From Chelydra serpentina (lineage: Eukaryota > Chordata > Testudines > Chelydridae), in NCBI GenBank assembly GCA_037349315.1, contig JBAIAC010000059.1:10566001-10630000 (forward strand): a DNA stretch of 64,000 bases, read 5' to 3'. Position numbers and translations under genes: made by a program. A model generated the notes under the pieces. It was not told the origin of the DNA, made no database searches, and saw only the letters and a program-made list of their open reading frames with translations. Below, in pieces: positions 1-12,520 of this stretch; within the stretch, counting starts at the first letter, position 1; every line of letters begins with the position of its first letter.

Positions 1-292
1 TAATGAATTGCCCCTCACCCCACAAAATCAGTTACAGCTGCTGTCAGCCCTGTCATCTTTTAGTGAGACCCTCATGCTGTTGCTCGTGTTCCTGCTGCTT
101 TCCTCAGAATTTTACATGCTTCCTTCAGCCCACTGCCTGGAGTGGGAGAATTGCTGTGATCTATACTCTGCCCGTACCCATCACCGGGGTTTTCAAGACT
201 TGGGAGTATGGATGCACGGATCTTCACTTCCCTTTCTCTAGCCCTGAAGAATGGTATCTGCCTGAATCTTCACTATTCTTTTGACACTAAAC

Positions 293-854
293 CAGGAGTC
301 TCAAACTCAGTTTATCTTAGGGCCAGTGCCAGTCCTCAAATCTTCCCAGCAGGCCAATAATGTCACTGAAGATGGTTTTCAGAAAAGAAAATGTTTATAT
401 TGTATTTTTTATTTTGAATTTCTTAGAAATAATAAAGCTGTCATCCAACTTTATACAATTCTTCGCCTGCCAGAGAGTTTTTAGTATTTCCCATACACCT
501 AGCAACGCTTCAGTTCTGTCAGTTTGTTGATGTTTGGCCTCAGTGACTGAGCAGTTGAAACCTTCAGGATTGCAGCAAGGTGTGCATCCGATAGTTGTGT
601 TCGGTATTTTCACCTGTTTATAGTCATTGTGGAAAAAAGTGATGCTACCTCCATGGCTGACTCTGCCTGGCAACTAGTGATGTTATCTCTGTCCCTCTCC
701 CCCAGCCAATGGGAGCTGTGGGGGGTGGGGTGGGGGTCGGCGCCTGCAGCAGACATTGCCAGCAGTGTGTCTGCCTGCATCTCTCCACTGTGGGCCGCAG
801 AGGGGAGGTTCTTGGGCTGCAGATGGCCCATGGGCCAGGACTTTGAGACCCCTG
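293..854. mobile_element. hAT-like DNA transposon, non-autonomous
   Basis: Terminal inverted repeats CAGGAGTCTCAAA on the left and TTTGAGACCCCTG on the right (CAGGGGTCTCAAA class). Flanks are CACTAAAC (285-292) and CACTAGAC (855-862), an 8-bp target duplication with one mismatch, as hAT transposases make. The interior holds no transposase reading frame. The right half is GC-rich (GGGGTGGGGTGGGGG near 720-736). The open frames across 610-990 are by-products of this repeat. Confidence 0.8.
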
Positions 855-862
855 CACTAGAC

Positions 863-2392
863 AGAGCAGTAACAGCTACAGAAGGATGTGGAGGCCTACA
901 GGAGCAGCCAGGAGACAGATGTTTCTTGGTGAAGGAATAGGTGCTGCTCGGTGTATGGCATATGCCAGCACAAGGCAGAGCCCCACACACCCCTGGATTT
1001 AGGGGGAGCCCTGAGTATAAGGGTAGACACTCCCTTCAATTCCTGTCCACCACAAAGTATGAAAGGAGGGACTCTGCTGGGTAAAACTTCCCAAGGTAAA
1101 ACATGGGCCAGGGGCATCAGGAGAGAGGCCAGACCCAGGAACAGGACCAATCCCTCCTTCCATTCCAAACTGCAGCTGGACTTGCTTTAATCCAGAAATA
1201 GCACTTGAGGACAGGATATTCCTCCTCAAGCATATGGGTTCTGGCAACCTCAGACATGAACCCTGGGGATAGGGCAGTATGCTGTGAAGATATGGGCTCT
1301 TACACAACCTTGGAGAAAAAAGGAAAAACATCAAATCATTTTGAAGGCATTTAATAGCTTTTAGGACAAGGGATAGATGAATGTGTTCCTCAAGACACAA
1401 AGTGCACAGGATTCTACGCCATATAGTAAGAAAAAGATCAGGAAGAGTTTGGTCTAAGTTCTCAAAAGGCTGAACAAGTTGATGGAAGAAGTTGACATTC
1501 AGGATGGCGAATTTAACTTCCAGGATTACAGCAGACTCTTGAAGGGTTCTACTGATATTGGTGGAACTGGCAGGCACTTGTCTGCATATTACCATCAGGC
1601 CTTCTCATTAGCAGTCACCAATACAAAACATTACCTTTCATTCTGTCTGCATCCCTGAGAGTGTCTATTAAAGAACTGGCAATGATACTATCCACTGAGG
1701 AGTCTAGGAACTTATCCATTGATAGCATACTTGATAGAATGTCAGCACCAGGGACCTCACAAGAAGGAACTATTTAGTGTCTCTCCAGATAAACAAATTT
1801 GTAATATTAAGAATTCTCTAATCCCTTCATGCAAGATTGCCAATCTGGGGGTTGAGAGAAACACAAGGAGAGCCAGTCTTCCTTATGTGATTCAGAAACA
1901 TTCAAGCACTAATGTTTAAGGTGATTCAGAGCCAAGAGTCACCAAGGCATCTTTACATGCATCTTCTAAAGTCTTGCATGGAGATTCCTATATGGATATG
2001 AATGCACAAGAGGGCTTCGGAGATTAATTTTGGAGGCCTAGAATCTTTGTCTGCAAGAGATGCAAAGGAAAGTAAAGATACCATCCAGAGTGATGCAGTC
2101 CCTCAGTTGGTGGGTTTATCCACATGAAGCCGATGTAATGTAAGATCCTTGCTTCAGAATCCAGATACTAGCTCATTCATCCTTTAGAAAACACTTTGAG
2201 CTTCACCTTTAATTCTCCACATTCTTGGGCAGAAAGTTGCTCCAGGTGGTGATCCTGTAGTAGATAAATGCTGCTAATTTTAGGGAAGAAGGAACCTTCT
2301 TTCTGTCCTACATATCTTCTCCTCCCTGTAATTTTCCCTACTCTTCTCTATATCCCAATTGTCTCCTGTTAGGGGAGAAGTCAGGATCCAGA
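863..2392. other. Intronic stretch, nothing recognised
   Basis: Between the first hAT element and the 171-codon frame. The open frames at 896-1595 have no recognisable domain. I see no repeat I can name and no STK33 exon (in particular no kinase catalytic-loop HRD sequence). Confidence 0.5.
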
Positions 2393-2908
2393 ATGGAAAA
2401 CAATTTGTTACCAGATGTTATTCTTTCTGATACTGACCTATCCCACTGGTTTATTTTTATGATGGTCTCTCCTTGGGTTCCTGTGTATAACTATCACAGT
2501 TGTATAGGGGCGTTACTGTCAGGAGTTTTACATCTACCAACTAGTAGAAATTCCGCATTTCAGTACACCTTGGAAATGCGTGTTTTCACAGATCCTAGCA
2601 AGTGCCGCATCCTGGCCACCCATTGCTGTGAGGGGAGTCCAAGTCTTTATGCTCTGGATTCCCAGGGTGTTTTACGATTTTTGAGCCTGAATGGAGTTCA
2701 TCCACTGTCCCGATCTAGGGGTCCTTACGCATGCTCTCAGGGTGCAGACCTTGTATCTGGCATCCTCCCTTTGGAGTGTTGGAACCCATTCTTCACCTGC
2801 CTATCCTCTCTGGGCAGAGCACTGACCCTTCAGATTACCCAGTACTTAAACATGCCCCTCGCCCAGAACTCCATCCAACAGGTGCGAAGCTTCTGGTTTA
2901 CAGTCTAA
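2393..2908 (+). other. Unassigned 171-codon open frame
   Basis: Uninterrupted frame starting MENNLLPDVILS. I recognise no domain. It lies in the intron upstream of the first visible STK33 exon and ends just before a CA microsatellite. The sequence looks like old repeat (possibly part of an LTR retroelement, either strand), but I cannot name the family. Chance or repeat-derived origin is more likely than a gene. Confidence 0.15.
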
Positions 2909-2918
2909 CTCTCAGGGT

Positions 2919-2924
2919 CACACG

Positions 2925-2963
<39 letters not shown>
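2919..2963. repeat. (CA)n microsatellite
   Basis: About 22 CA units with two early CG variants (CACGCACGCACAC...), directly followed by CTGTTCAG. A simple dinucleotide repeat and probably polymorphic. Confidence 0.97.
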
Positions 2964-2965
<2 letters not shown>

Positions 2966-2981
2966 TTCAGTCTGTCAGCTT

Positions 2982-3312
2982 TAGAATCGTAGCATATTAG
3001 GGTTGGAAGAGACCATCTAGTCTAGTCCCCTGCTCAAAGCAGGACCAACACCAACTAAATCATCCAGTTAAGGCTTTGTCAAGTCGAGCCTTAAAAACCT
3101 CTAAGGATGAAGATTCCACCTCCTCCCTAGGTAACCCATTCCAGTGCTTCACCACCCTCCTAGTGAAATTGTGTTTCCCAATATCCAACCTAGACCTTCC
3201 CCACTGCAACATAAAACCATTGCTTCTTGTTCTGTCATCTGCCACCACTGAGAACAGCCTATCTCCATCCTCTTTGGAACCCCCCTTCAGGTAATTGAAG
3301 GCTGTTATCAAT
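2982..3312 (-). mobile_element. CR1 LINE, 3' end fragment
   Basis: The + strand begins with the reverse complement of the CR1 3' end (AGGGTTGGAAGAGACCATCTAG). On the - strand a short frame at 3060-3311 encodes the conserved CR1 ORF2 C-terminus, including [20 protein letters not shown], with KARLDKAL soon after. It is 5'-truncated like most CR1 copies and little decayed compared with others here, so probably one of the younger copies. Confidence 0.92.
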
Positions 3313-5569
3313 TATGCTCTTTATATTTAATCATGGTAAGCACAGGAGAGTACAGATCACACAAAACAATAAAACACTATAAACACAATGTCCCTCACTA
3401 TCTTACCCTTCCCTTGGGAATCTTTGGGGGATTATCTGTGTTCTGGCAGACAGGGTCTTTCACCCCACTGCCTACCCTGGCCTTGCAATAGCCTCCCTTA
3501 TCTTACTCGGGTGCAAGAATGCTCTCTCCAACTTCCTCTTCCCTGAGTGCCTTTATAGACAACTTCTGGGGTCACCTGCTTCTTTTGTTCTGCCTTCTGT
3601 TTTTTCCACTGCTCTCAAAGCCCCCTCTCTTCAGACAAATGGAGGAAGTGCCTTCTCCCAGTTACAACAAACCCATTAGCTCAAGATGTTTTACTTTGAA
3701 TAGATGATAGTTGAGTGCTGATCACTCCCCATTGTCTTTGGCCTGGGAGAGACATGATGCAGCCTGCTAATTGCTGATGGATCCACATCCGTGTAGGCTT
3801 TCCATGACACAGTAATTTCATGATATAATTTCATAAAATTATCCACAATTCAGAAGTGGTACAGACAGATCTCCAAATCATCACACTTATCTCAGTGATG
3901 AAGGATATGGCCAGTTCCCAAAGTCCACTGGACATGTCTGAACTGCCCCCCGTATTTCCAGGAAAAGATGCACAGTCCACATCTCTCTGACTGGGAGAGA
4001 GATCACTCACAGAAAAGAAATCATCAAGTAATACATTTTCCATTTGTGATTATACTGTATTAGATAATGCCCACAAGCGCACTGGAGATGATGTACTGAA
4101 AACAGCAATTGCTGCACTTTTTATAACAAATTAAAAAAAAAAAAGCTGTAGTGTGCCTTCTTTGCTGTGCTGTCACATCCTGGTGTGCAAAGGTGACAAG
4201 AGCCTGGCACAGCCCAGCACACCTTCTCTGGGGTATGCAGCCTGGCCCCAGTACTCAAAGGCAACCTTCCCTGTTCTCAGGGATGTCACATTATGGCTGT
4301 GCTGTGACAGAAGGGACTTCTTGCACCCTCTCCCCGCAGCAAACCATTGCAGAGGGTTTGTCCCCCATTTATGACATGTATATAGCTCAGAAATATTGTG
4401 CGTAAGGGGGCAAAGGGACAGAGTACAATGTTACCCTTTCAATATTTAATGTAAAGTTGGGGAAATGATTCCCATTATTAAACACTTGTGGAATGAAAAA
4501 GAGCAAACAGCTAAGTTTAAAGAAATAAAAGGAAATGCTTTTTTAAATTTCCATGAGAGTCCAAAGCGGTTAGCAGATATAAATGTAACCTCAGGTATAC
4601 TTTGGAACCACAAAACTGTATAATGCAGCTTACTCCCTAAAATAAACAATAGTGAAGAGTCTCAGTATTAGTTCACGTTATATTAGAAAGACTTTCTAAA
4701 GTGTGGATAACAGCTTCTCTTTTTTTTAACCTACTCACACGCACCAGCTTCATATAGAATAAACCTCTAATTTGTTTTTTAAACAGTAACTAACTAAATA
4801 CATAAATAGGTTTCGGGGGGTTTTCCAGACCTATTTTTCCAGCTTCTGTCTTCATTTCTTGGTTCAAGGGAGGAGCTGGGATCCCACTCTGGGGTCTGGA
4901 TCAGACCAGCAGAACATTGCCCACAGAACTCCCTGTAATAATTATTTTTCCATCCCCTGCCGTTTTTTGTTAAAGAGCCAGCCTGTGAGGTTAAGGGAGC
5001 CACCAGTGACTTAATAGGTAGGCACAAACACATTGAGTACAGTGCAGAATGTGTTAAGCAAAGCAGAGTGCAGCGGACCCAAGCTGCTGACCAGCCAAGC
5101 AGCTGTTTCTGAAGAGCTTCAGAAAAGCCTTCATCCTCTTTTCTCTGGTTCAGGCAGCTGAAACATGCTTTCAACAGCCCCTCTCCCCTGCTGCTGCCTG
5201 CTCCCTCTCAACTTCCCTACTGCTGTGCAAGGAACATGCAATCATTGCAAGGAGTGGGTCCACATGGGAGCATGCTATAGTCACTGCTAGAGTAAGGAGT
5301 TGTTTTCTGCAGCAGTCCAAACTCTGTGTGGCTCTTAATAAACAGCTCTCTGATTTTCCAGAAGTTTTGGTTTTGCTTCACTTGACTTTCCTTCCTGACT
5401 TCTGGCCCTCTCCCTACTTACCCCACCTATACTGTATGATTATTGCCTCTACTATCTGTGGTAGATTTTAGGTGAGCTTCCCAGCCTGCCCTATCAACAA
5501 GGAAAGCAAAATGATTCACAGGAATTTGCCCATTGTCCTTGGTGTATTCCTTTTTGATGACCTCTGGGT
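3313..5569. other. Intronic stretch, nothing recognised
   Basis: Unique-looking or unidentified old repeat sequence. There is an A-run at 4131-4144 and a T-rich start near 4718. No exon with splice sites and STK33 similarity was found. Confidence 0.5.
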
Positions 5570-5740
5570 CTAAGGCTATCTTGAATATCAGGAAAAACCT
5601 TTTAAATATCTTATGCTTAGATAGTGGAACAGGTTGCCTGGCAAGGTAGTTATGGAACAAACATTAGCAGTGTTTGATACAAAGTAACAGACACGTATGA
5701 AAGGAATGGGGTTGAGGTAGGAGATTGAGTGGGATGATTT
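5570..5740 (+). mobile_element. CR1 LINE fragment
   Basis: Decayed CR1 3' coding region: ATCAGGAAAAACCTTTTAAA followed by GTGGAACAGGTTGCCTGGCA corresponds to the ORF2 C-terminal region (FRKNL.. WNRLPG). It ends about 130 bases before STK33 exon A. Confidence 0.7.
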
Positions 5741-5873
5741 GAGAGAGGACCAGTCAAACTCCATTATCTCTGACTACAGCAGTTTTGCTACAAACAATGA
5801 ACTCTAAGCTGGACAGAAGAACTTCAGCTTCATGTCAGTATGGATAGTTTCACTACTGTGTTGTTTCCTGTAG

Positions 5874-5958
5874 GTGACTGATTTTGGTTTAGCTGTACAG
5901 AAAGCAGGTGGTAGCGAAAGCATGTTTCAGTCTACATGTGGGACTCCTACCTACATGG
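5874..5958 (+). CDS. STK33: STK33 coding exon A (DFG activation-segment start)
   Basis: Internal exon of serine/threonine kinase 33. It reads in phase 0 for 28 codons plus one base. It opens VTDFGLAV, which holds the Mg-binding DFG motif of kinase subdomain VII, and ends CGTPTYM, the start of the activation loop just before APE. The acceptor is TTTCCTGTAG and the donor is G|GTAAG. The match to STK33 is by family recognition: the human protein has VTDFGLAV and a CGTPIYM at the same place. Residues between the two motifs (QKAGGSESMFQST) are the variable part of the activation segment. The preceding exon, with the catalytic HRD loop, is not in the window, so the upstream intron is longer than 5.8 kb. 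Confidence 0.95.
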
Positions 5959-6111
5959 GTAAGTTCAGCACTTCATACGGTTTATGAATGTTTGTTTAGT
6001 CTTACCACATGAAGAAATGCAATTATAACTTTCCGTGTTCTTTCTTGCTCACAAATAGCCATGGAGAGGTGTCTATTTCTAAGCTCCTTTTGTCAGGAGC
6101 TTCCCCCTCCC

Positions 6112-6475
6112 ATATAGGAATTGGCATACCGGATCAGGCCAATGATCTGTCTAGTCTGATATCCTATCTCTGACAGTAGTCCATACCATATGCTTCAGAG
6201 GGAGGTGCAAGTAACTATAATGGATAATAATAATAATTAATAGTGGAGAAGTTTCTTTCTAACCCTTGACAGTTATAGTGACCAACTTTGGGTCCTGAAG
6301 CATGAGGCTTTATATTCCCTATTAACTTCATATCCTATCTTGTGTAAATGTGGATGTTAACAGTATCCATATAAATGATTTTAATCCTACTAAGTTCTTG
6401 GCCTCTCCTGTAGCAGTGGATTCCACAGACTAGAAATGCATTTTGTTGAATTTTTGTTCCCAGTATAACAAGGAT
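6112..6475 (-). mobile_element. CR1/L3-like LINE 3' fragment
   Basis: The + strand starts ATAGGAATTGGCATACCGGA and continues GATCAGGCCAATGATCTG, the reverse complement of the common sauropsid L3-like 3' end. The TCTTGGCCTC...GATTCCACAGACTAGAAATGCA block also fits. It lies in the intron 150 bases after exon A. Confidence 0.8.
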
Positions 6476-6863
6476 AACACAGCTGTTAGATACTAACAGA
6501 GTACATGACTGATGTTTGTTCAGATGTCCTTCCTCTCGCCAGTCAGCTGGAGAGCAGGCTAGAAAGTTCTGAGGTCTTACAGAGAGAGCTCACACTGTGG
6601 ATCTAAGGGAAAGAGACATCGACCCATTCCCCACCCCCCAAAAAGCAGAATCCCAACCCTTACTCGGGCCTTCGGCATGCTCACTACTTGCTACGAATTA
6701 AACGTCCTAACTAGAAATAGAAAGCTTGCGCTTCTCAAATTTCACATACATCACCCTCTCGCCCACCCCCAAGCCTCCCTCAGATAAAATGGGAGGACAT
6801 GGAGACACCCTAGTCTTCCTAAACTTTGCAAAGGGAAAAAGAGGGCCAGAGGGATTAAACACT

Positions 6864-7159
6864 GAGGCTGTGTCTACACTTCAACTGCTACAGCAGCACA
6901 GCTGCAGCACTGAAGCTGTACCGCTGCCGCGCTTTAGTGTCAACACTAACTACAGCGTCGAGAAGGGTTCTCCTGTTGCTGTAGTTAATCTGTCTCCCCA
7001 AGAGGCGCTAGCTAGCTCAACGGGAGAATTCTCTGTCAACTTAGCGCTGTCTACGCTGGGACTTAGGTCAACACAACTATGTTGATCAATGTGTACATTT
7101 CTCACACCCCTGAGTGATATAACTGGTTTGCCTTACCTTTTTAATGTAGATGTGGCCTA
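6864..7159. mobile_element. Palindromic MITE with TGTCTACAC termini
   Basis: Left end GAGGCTGTGTCTACACTTCA; right end TTAATGTAGATGTGGCCTA. The right end reverse-complemented, TAGGCCACATCTACATTAA, pairs with the left. The interior is GC-richer than the intron around it. No transposase frame and no clear target duplication. Adjoins the next L3-like fragment on its right. Confidence 0.65.
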
Positions 7160-7162
7160 ATA

Positions 7163-7525
7163 TTGCGTCACATAGGAACTGCCATACGAGTGGTTCTATC
7201 TCTGACAGTGACTGGTATCTGATGCCTCGGAAGAAGTTGAAACAAATATTGAAGTTGGTAATATGGAGTAACCTGCCCATAGACTAAATTTGTTAAAACT
7301 CCCTTCCTCATTCCAAATCAGATAGTAGATGTCTTATGACCTTCTAAACATTTTTTTTATCTTGTATATTGTGGATGTCCTCATCATCCAAGACCTAATT
7401 CTGTTTTAAACCCTACTGAGCTCTTTGCCTCAATGATACATTTAGGCAATGAGTTTCACAGATTGATTAGCTGACTGTGGATTGTTTAACAAAGTAAAAA
7501 CAGATCTCCTTCTGGTAAAGATAAT
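7163..7525 (-). mobile_element. CR1/L3-like LINE 3' fragment (second copy)
   Basis: Same family and orientation as the copy at 6112-6475: ATAGGAACTGCCATACGAGTGG, CTCTGACAGTGACTGGTATC, and TTTGCCTCAATGATACATTT before GAGTTTCACAGATTGATTAG. More diverged than the first copy. Confidence 0.75.
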
Positions 7526-7722
7526 GAAGAATAAAAATTTTAGCCCCATGGGCATTTCAACCTCCCAAAAAAGGTGTATCAAAATATTTTTTTAAAGGAG
7601 GGTTCTATGTAGGATGAAATTACTTTGTGATCAGTAACTAACCTTTATAGCTGATCTAGAAATAGCTGCTCTTCCTATTCAGTGTGTGTAACAAGTACAA
7701 GTTAGGCACTTAAAAATGCTTT

Positions 7723-7795
7723 GGGCCACATCCTCTGGTGATGTCATTTCATTGCCTTTATTGGAGTTACATCAGCGAAGAATCTGGCCCTCTAT
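7723..7795. repeat. Short palindromic repeat (GGGCCAGATC...GATCTGGCCC type)
   Basis: Left GGGCCACATCCTCTGGTG and right AAGAATCTGGCCCTC are imperfect inverted repeats around CATTGCCTTTATTGGAGTTA. This is a short, abundant reptile repeat family; related copies are at 14504-14575, 26500-26575, 48537-48606, 49713-49795 and 53083-53161. Confidence 0.55.
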
Positions 7796-8850
7796 ATTTT
7801 ATTCTTTTGGAGACATGAAACTCTGTGAATTCTCTAGCTCTCGCACTTTGCAATGTAACCATCTTTTCCCTTTTTTTAATAGATTAGATTAATGCTAGTA
7901 TAAAATAGTCTTAAAATATAATAGATTAGCTAATATCTTAAGGATGAGATGCTATTTTGATTTATAGCTTTTGATAAATTTGGCAAATACTGACAATGGA
8001 AATACTCCTTTAAATGTTTTGTGTACCAGTTGTGATATTATGACAGTATTTTAAAGTACATTCTGTAGCTTAATATCTTCAAAGCAAGAGGCAAATGCTT
8101 TGAAAAGGAGACTTTAAATGACAACAGAATGTTTAAAAGTATATTAAAATGTTATTGAGGTTGAGATAGTTAATCAGACTTTGTTGAGATGGTGGGAGAA
8201 CACCTACTAAGACAGCCAGTGTCAGTTTGCTCCAGTGCTGCATAGGTTGGGGTACTGATGCATGAAGCATTTAGCTTTCTCTTTTTCTCTGGGGCAAAAC
8301 ATGTCATCTTCATTGATTCTGGGAATGAGGACCTCAAGTCTTGCAGTGAACTCATGACCTTCAGTTCCATGATGTAGTAGATAAACCACCACCAATTTGG
8401 CCCCAAAGCAGCATTTTCTTTTAAACGTACTGCTATATGAACATAAAAATGATTAGTGAATAGATGACAGTGTATGCATTTTGTAATCTAGTACCCATGG
8501 AAATAAAGATATAAAGCCATTTGAGTGTTCAAAAACATTTTTATTTTCAGGATTGTTAATTTTAAAAAAATGTGTACATTGTACAGAATATATGTTAGAC
8601 AATATGTGCTATCAAAAGCCCCTGAATATTCGTCTATATTACACTTACTTTTCAGAAAGGAAACACGTTTATGTGGTATCATGCAGTACTTTAAATCAGT
8701 ATTTTATAAATAATGTTTTAACAATTTACGACTTGAAAAACAATACCACATTTAGTCACACAGTTAATGTCACAATCCTGTTAGGAGCTAAATGATAAAA
8801 GTGAGGACAAATCAACATGAATTGTTAAGGCCTGTACATTATTCATTTAA

Positions 8851-9060
<210 letters not shown>

Positions 9061-9480
9061 TAAGTAGTTTGTAAAATCAATATAAATCCACTGTCCCTTT
9101 ATAATAAAACTGCTTATGAATTTTAATTAAAATAAAAAGTAAACTTGTGTGCAAAGAGGTTTTAGACTGGATATCTTTGAGGTAATAACCTATATGAAAT
9201 ATATTACAAGTGAATGTCCCAAAAAGAGAGCTAAAAGTATGCTCAGATTTTGAAGAATACATATTTAGTTTATGAACCAGTTTGTAGTCCTGAAATAACA
9301 TTTGATACAGAACATTGCATTGTAATTCTAAAAAACTAAGCTAGAGATGTAGGTGTTGTCTTTTTAACATGCTGGCCTGAGGGAATTGGCTCCGACTTGC
9401 AAATTATAGGGCAAATCCTCAAATGGAGTGCACAAGGAAAAAAGCTTCGTACTCAGGGAAATGTGCAGGGAAAGGCGCAG

Positions 9481-9750
9481 GGCTTGTCTAAACGGCGCTG
9501 CAGTGCAGACTAGAGAGGTGTGAATTGTAGAATATTCTAATGTGTCATGCTCCAACTGCCTTGTGTAGCGCCTGCTAGCATGAACTAAACGGTCTCTAAT
9601 CCATGTCAACGTAGTCTTGTCTGAAATGTGACGACATCAATGTGAACTAGGTACCCTTTAGTTTGCGTCAGCACAGTCTGCATGGGATACTTAGAGCATG
9701 ACACATTAGAGTGTTCTACATTTCACGCCCCTCTCTTTTGCACTGCAGCA
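9481..9750. mobile_element. MITE with 53-nt inverted arms
   Basis: Left end GGCTTGTCTAAACGGC. The arms 9500-9552 and 9694-9746 are 53 bases each and are imperfect reverse complements, for example GTGTCATGCTC against GAGCATGACAC and GCAGTGCAGACTAGAGAGG against CCTCTCTTTTGCACTGC. The expected outer right end (TGTAGACAAGCCC) is missing, so the copy is truncated on the right. It lies in the intron between exons B and C. Confidence 0.75.
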
Positions 9751-10805
9751 CCTTTTCTCCAGTTTATAGTAGCTAGCAGGCAGTTATGGTGTGCAAGGAT
9801 TGCAGTCTCTCTCTGCACAGGTTGTCTGTCCTCATGTAGCAGTAATGAAGAAATTCCACTTCATTCTGGGCCTTACATGTCTGTCTGAAAAGATGCTGGA
9901 TTTGACTCTTTATGATTTACCTTGATAGCTATCAAAGCATGCTGTTATAGGAGGGAAAAATCAAGACTTACATTTATAAGGCTGTATATATTTAATAAAG
10001 CTTCTCCTAATGTAGCAGCATTACCATGCCTAGACAGCAGTACATTCAGTGTTACCAAATTATGAGATGTTATTTCTCAGAGAGAGAAATGTGTCAAAAT
10101 TAGTTATTAGCTGAAAAATCATACGAGCATATCCCAATTATTAAAAACAAGTTACAGCAAAAATAGTTACAGGGGTGCCTTGCATAATACAGTCTATAAA
10201 GAATGAAAAGTGAGAATTACATAAATTAAAGTTCACATTGCTTACAGATGCTCTTTTTGATTTAATGTTTGCAAATTCTTAATTTTTCTCTTGGTCTCTT
10301 TCTCTTCTTAGCTGCCTTCTCCCTAATTCATGGTTTTAATGCATTGATTTTAGAGCCTTGCTTCTTTCTATGTGATCCACCGGTGTGCTTTCTATTCCAA
10401 GACTTTTCTACTTCTCTTGCATGCAATCTGATTTTTTTATGTCCTAGCCTTTGTACGCATGCAATTCATATTCTCATACCTTCCCCTTTTGGGGATTTTT
10501 TAATCTTTCTGCATACATTGGTTCCTCCGCCTTTGGGGTTTTTTTTTACTTTGCAACTAACCCACCTTTGTTTTTGTTCTCAGCATAGCGAAGGCCTCAT
10601 CGTAGTTTTATTACCTATATTCTTATTTTTATTTCTAGTGTGTATTGTGTTATGTGAACTTTTTTATGCTTATGCATCATAAGTTTTATGCTCCTACTTT
10701 ATGGTATTAATGTTGGTATGGCAGTAGTTATAGTTGCACAACTCAGTACAATAGAATATATTATAAAATGGGCATTAGAAATTGGGTGATTTGATTGGCT
10801 AATAA

Positions 10806-10905
10806 GAATTCTGAGCTGTGTCTGCAATTAGCACAATTCACTGCTCAGAACTTGTAAAATTCAGAACAGTGAATTGTGTTGCTAACAGTCACAGCTCAGA
10901 ACTTC
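10806..10905. repeat. Palindromic element, 45-nt arms
   Basis: Arms 10806-10850 and 10860-10905 are imperfect reverse complements separated by 9 bases (GAATTCTGAGCTGTGTCTGC against GTCACAGCTCAGAACTTC). AT-rich flanks. Probably a foldback or MITE remnant; family not recognised. Confidence 0.75.
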
Positions 10906-12520
10906 TGACCTTATTTCTTAATTAGCAATATAAATATTTTTAAATTAGCATTTTATAATCACAACAATGTTAGAACAATGTAGTATTAATTCACACCTAG
11001 TTGTGTTGACAGCACAAGATCGAACATACTGTACGTGAGTTAATAGAATCTATTTCACACTTCTTTTTATTGCTTAATTTGAAAATAGTATTAGAAAAAG
11101 CACTAGGATATTCTTCTATTAACTCTTGTTTTTGCAAGTGGCACCTCCCTCGCCCTCAGCAACATGGCATAAGTTTCTGCTCTTCCCTTAATGGGTTTAA
11201 AGAAGCTATTACAACCATTTCTGCCACTATCACAACTTTGACCCTTCTAGGCTACTATTAATGCCTCCCTTTGACATGCTCCATCCTGACACCAAGTGTA
11301 TTATTGCCACGACAGGCTTGATCTCTACTTATCTGGCTGGCATAAAGTGACTCATGAACTCGGTTTTCATGAATGATAATGCACAGGACTGTCTCTGCAT
11401 AATGGGACAATGCCAGCATGATGCATTTTTATATATAATTTAAGTGGAGGTGGACTTTAAACTTTCCATTTCGTTTCTATTTTAACGTGTAGTGATAGTA
11501 TCATAAACAATAGTAATCAATGAAGAGAGTCCATTAACGTGTAGAAGTATGTTAGTTTATTGATGAATAAAGAAATCTTCTTGCTCAGCATGCTAAGTGT
11601 ATGCCTAAATCCTGTTGTGTACTGGGTAGGGGGTAAAGAGTTTCCTTCCTATGTGCAATCAGCACTGCTTTGTAGCAGTTCAAAGGGTGCTAATGTAGAC
11701 AGCTAGCTAACATGTTACCCTATAGGTAAGGCTTTTACCTAAGGAGGCAAATCTAGCCCTCCTTCCCTTGTCCACACCCCGTGGCTAGTTTATACATTGC
11801 TCATAGCACTAACCAATAGCTGACAGCAGATATGGCGTACACAAACCCTGTCACTGTCCAGTACTTACAGCATCATAGATTAAAATGAAGCCATGCTTAA
11901 AATTCTTTCTTTTCTTGAAATTGAGTTCCATGTGGATAAGTGTCGGGGAAGGGAAAGGAAAAAATAGTGAAGGATAAAAGAGAACAGAGTCATTTTTGTT
12001 AAAAGTGATTTTGAGATTAAAGGGTTAGGGGAGGAAAAAGTGCTAAAATATTAATTTTATGTTTTACCTTAACAAAATTAAAAATTAAAACAAAGTAAAA
12101 GAAATCCCAGGATAATAATTCTATACTTTGATACAAAGTGACAGACATCCTTCACTAGGAGATGCCAACTACATTTTCAGTAGCTATTTCTGTGTTTTGA
12201 GAGTAGAGCTAAAAACTTAATTTGTGTCAAATAATTTATTTGATGAATTTAGGCTTTATTTCTGTTTTCAAATGGTCCACGAGCAGAATTTATTCACGAT
12301 TTGAAATTATTTGCCATGTAAGTCTTTGTCTGTAGATTGTTCACAAGCAACTTGATATTTGAAATTTAATTTCTGGTGGTTAGTTTTTATTCAAAAAATA
12401 GGTCATTTCTGCTCTCTGATTTGATCATCATTTAGTAGACTCTAGTTTCCATGGTAAATACTTTGCATTTAAAAGTCCAAAATGTACTTTCCACGAATAT
12501 TATATTGTGATCACTTAGAA

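Noticed and set aside
2393..2908. 171-codon frame as a gene
   Set aside because: No start context, domain, splice structure or homology; it ends against a microsatellite and sits in an STK33 intron.
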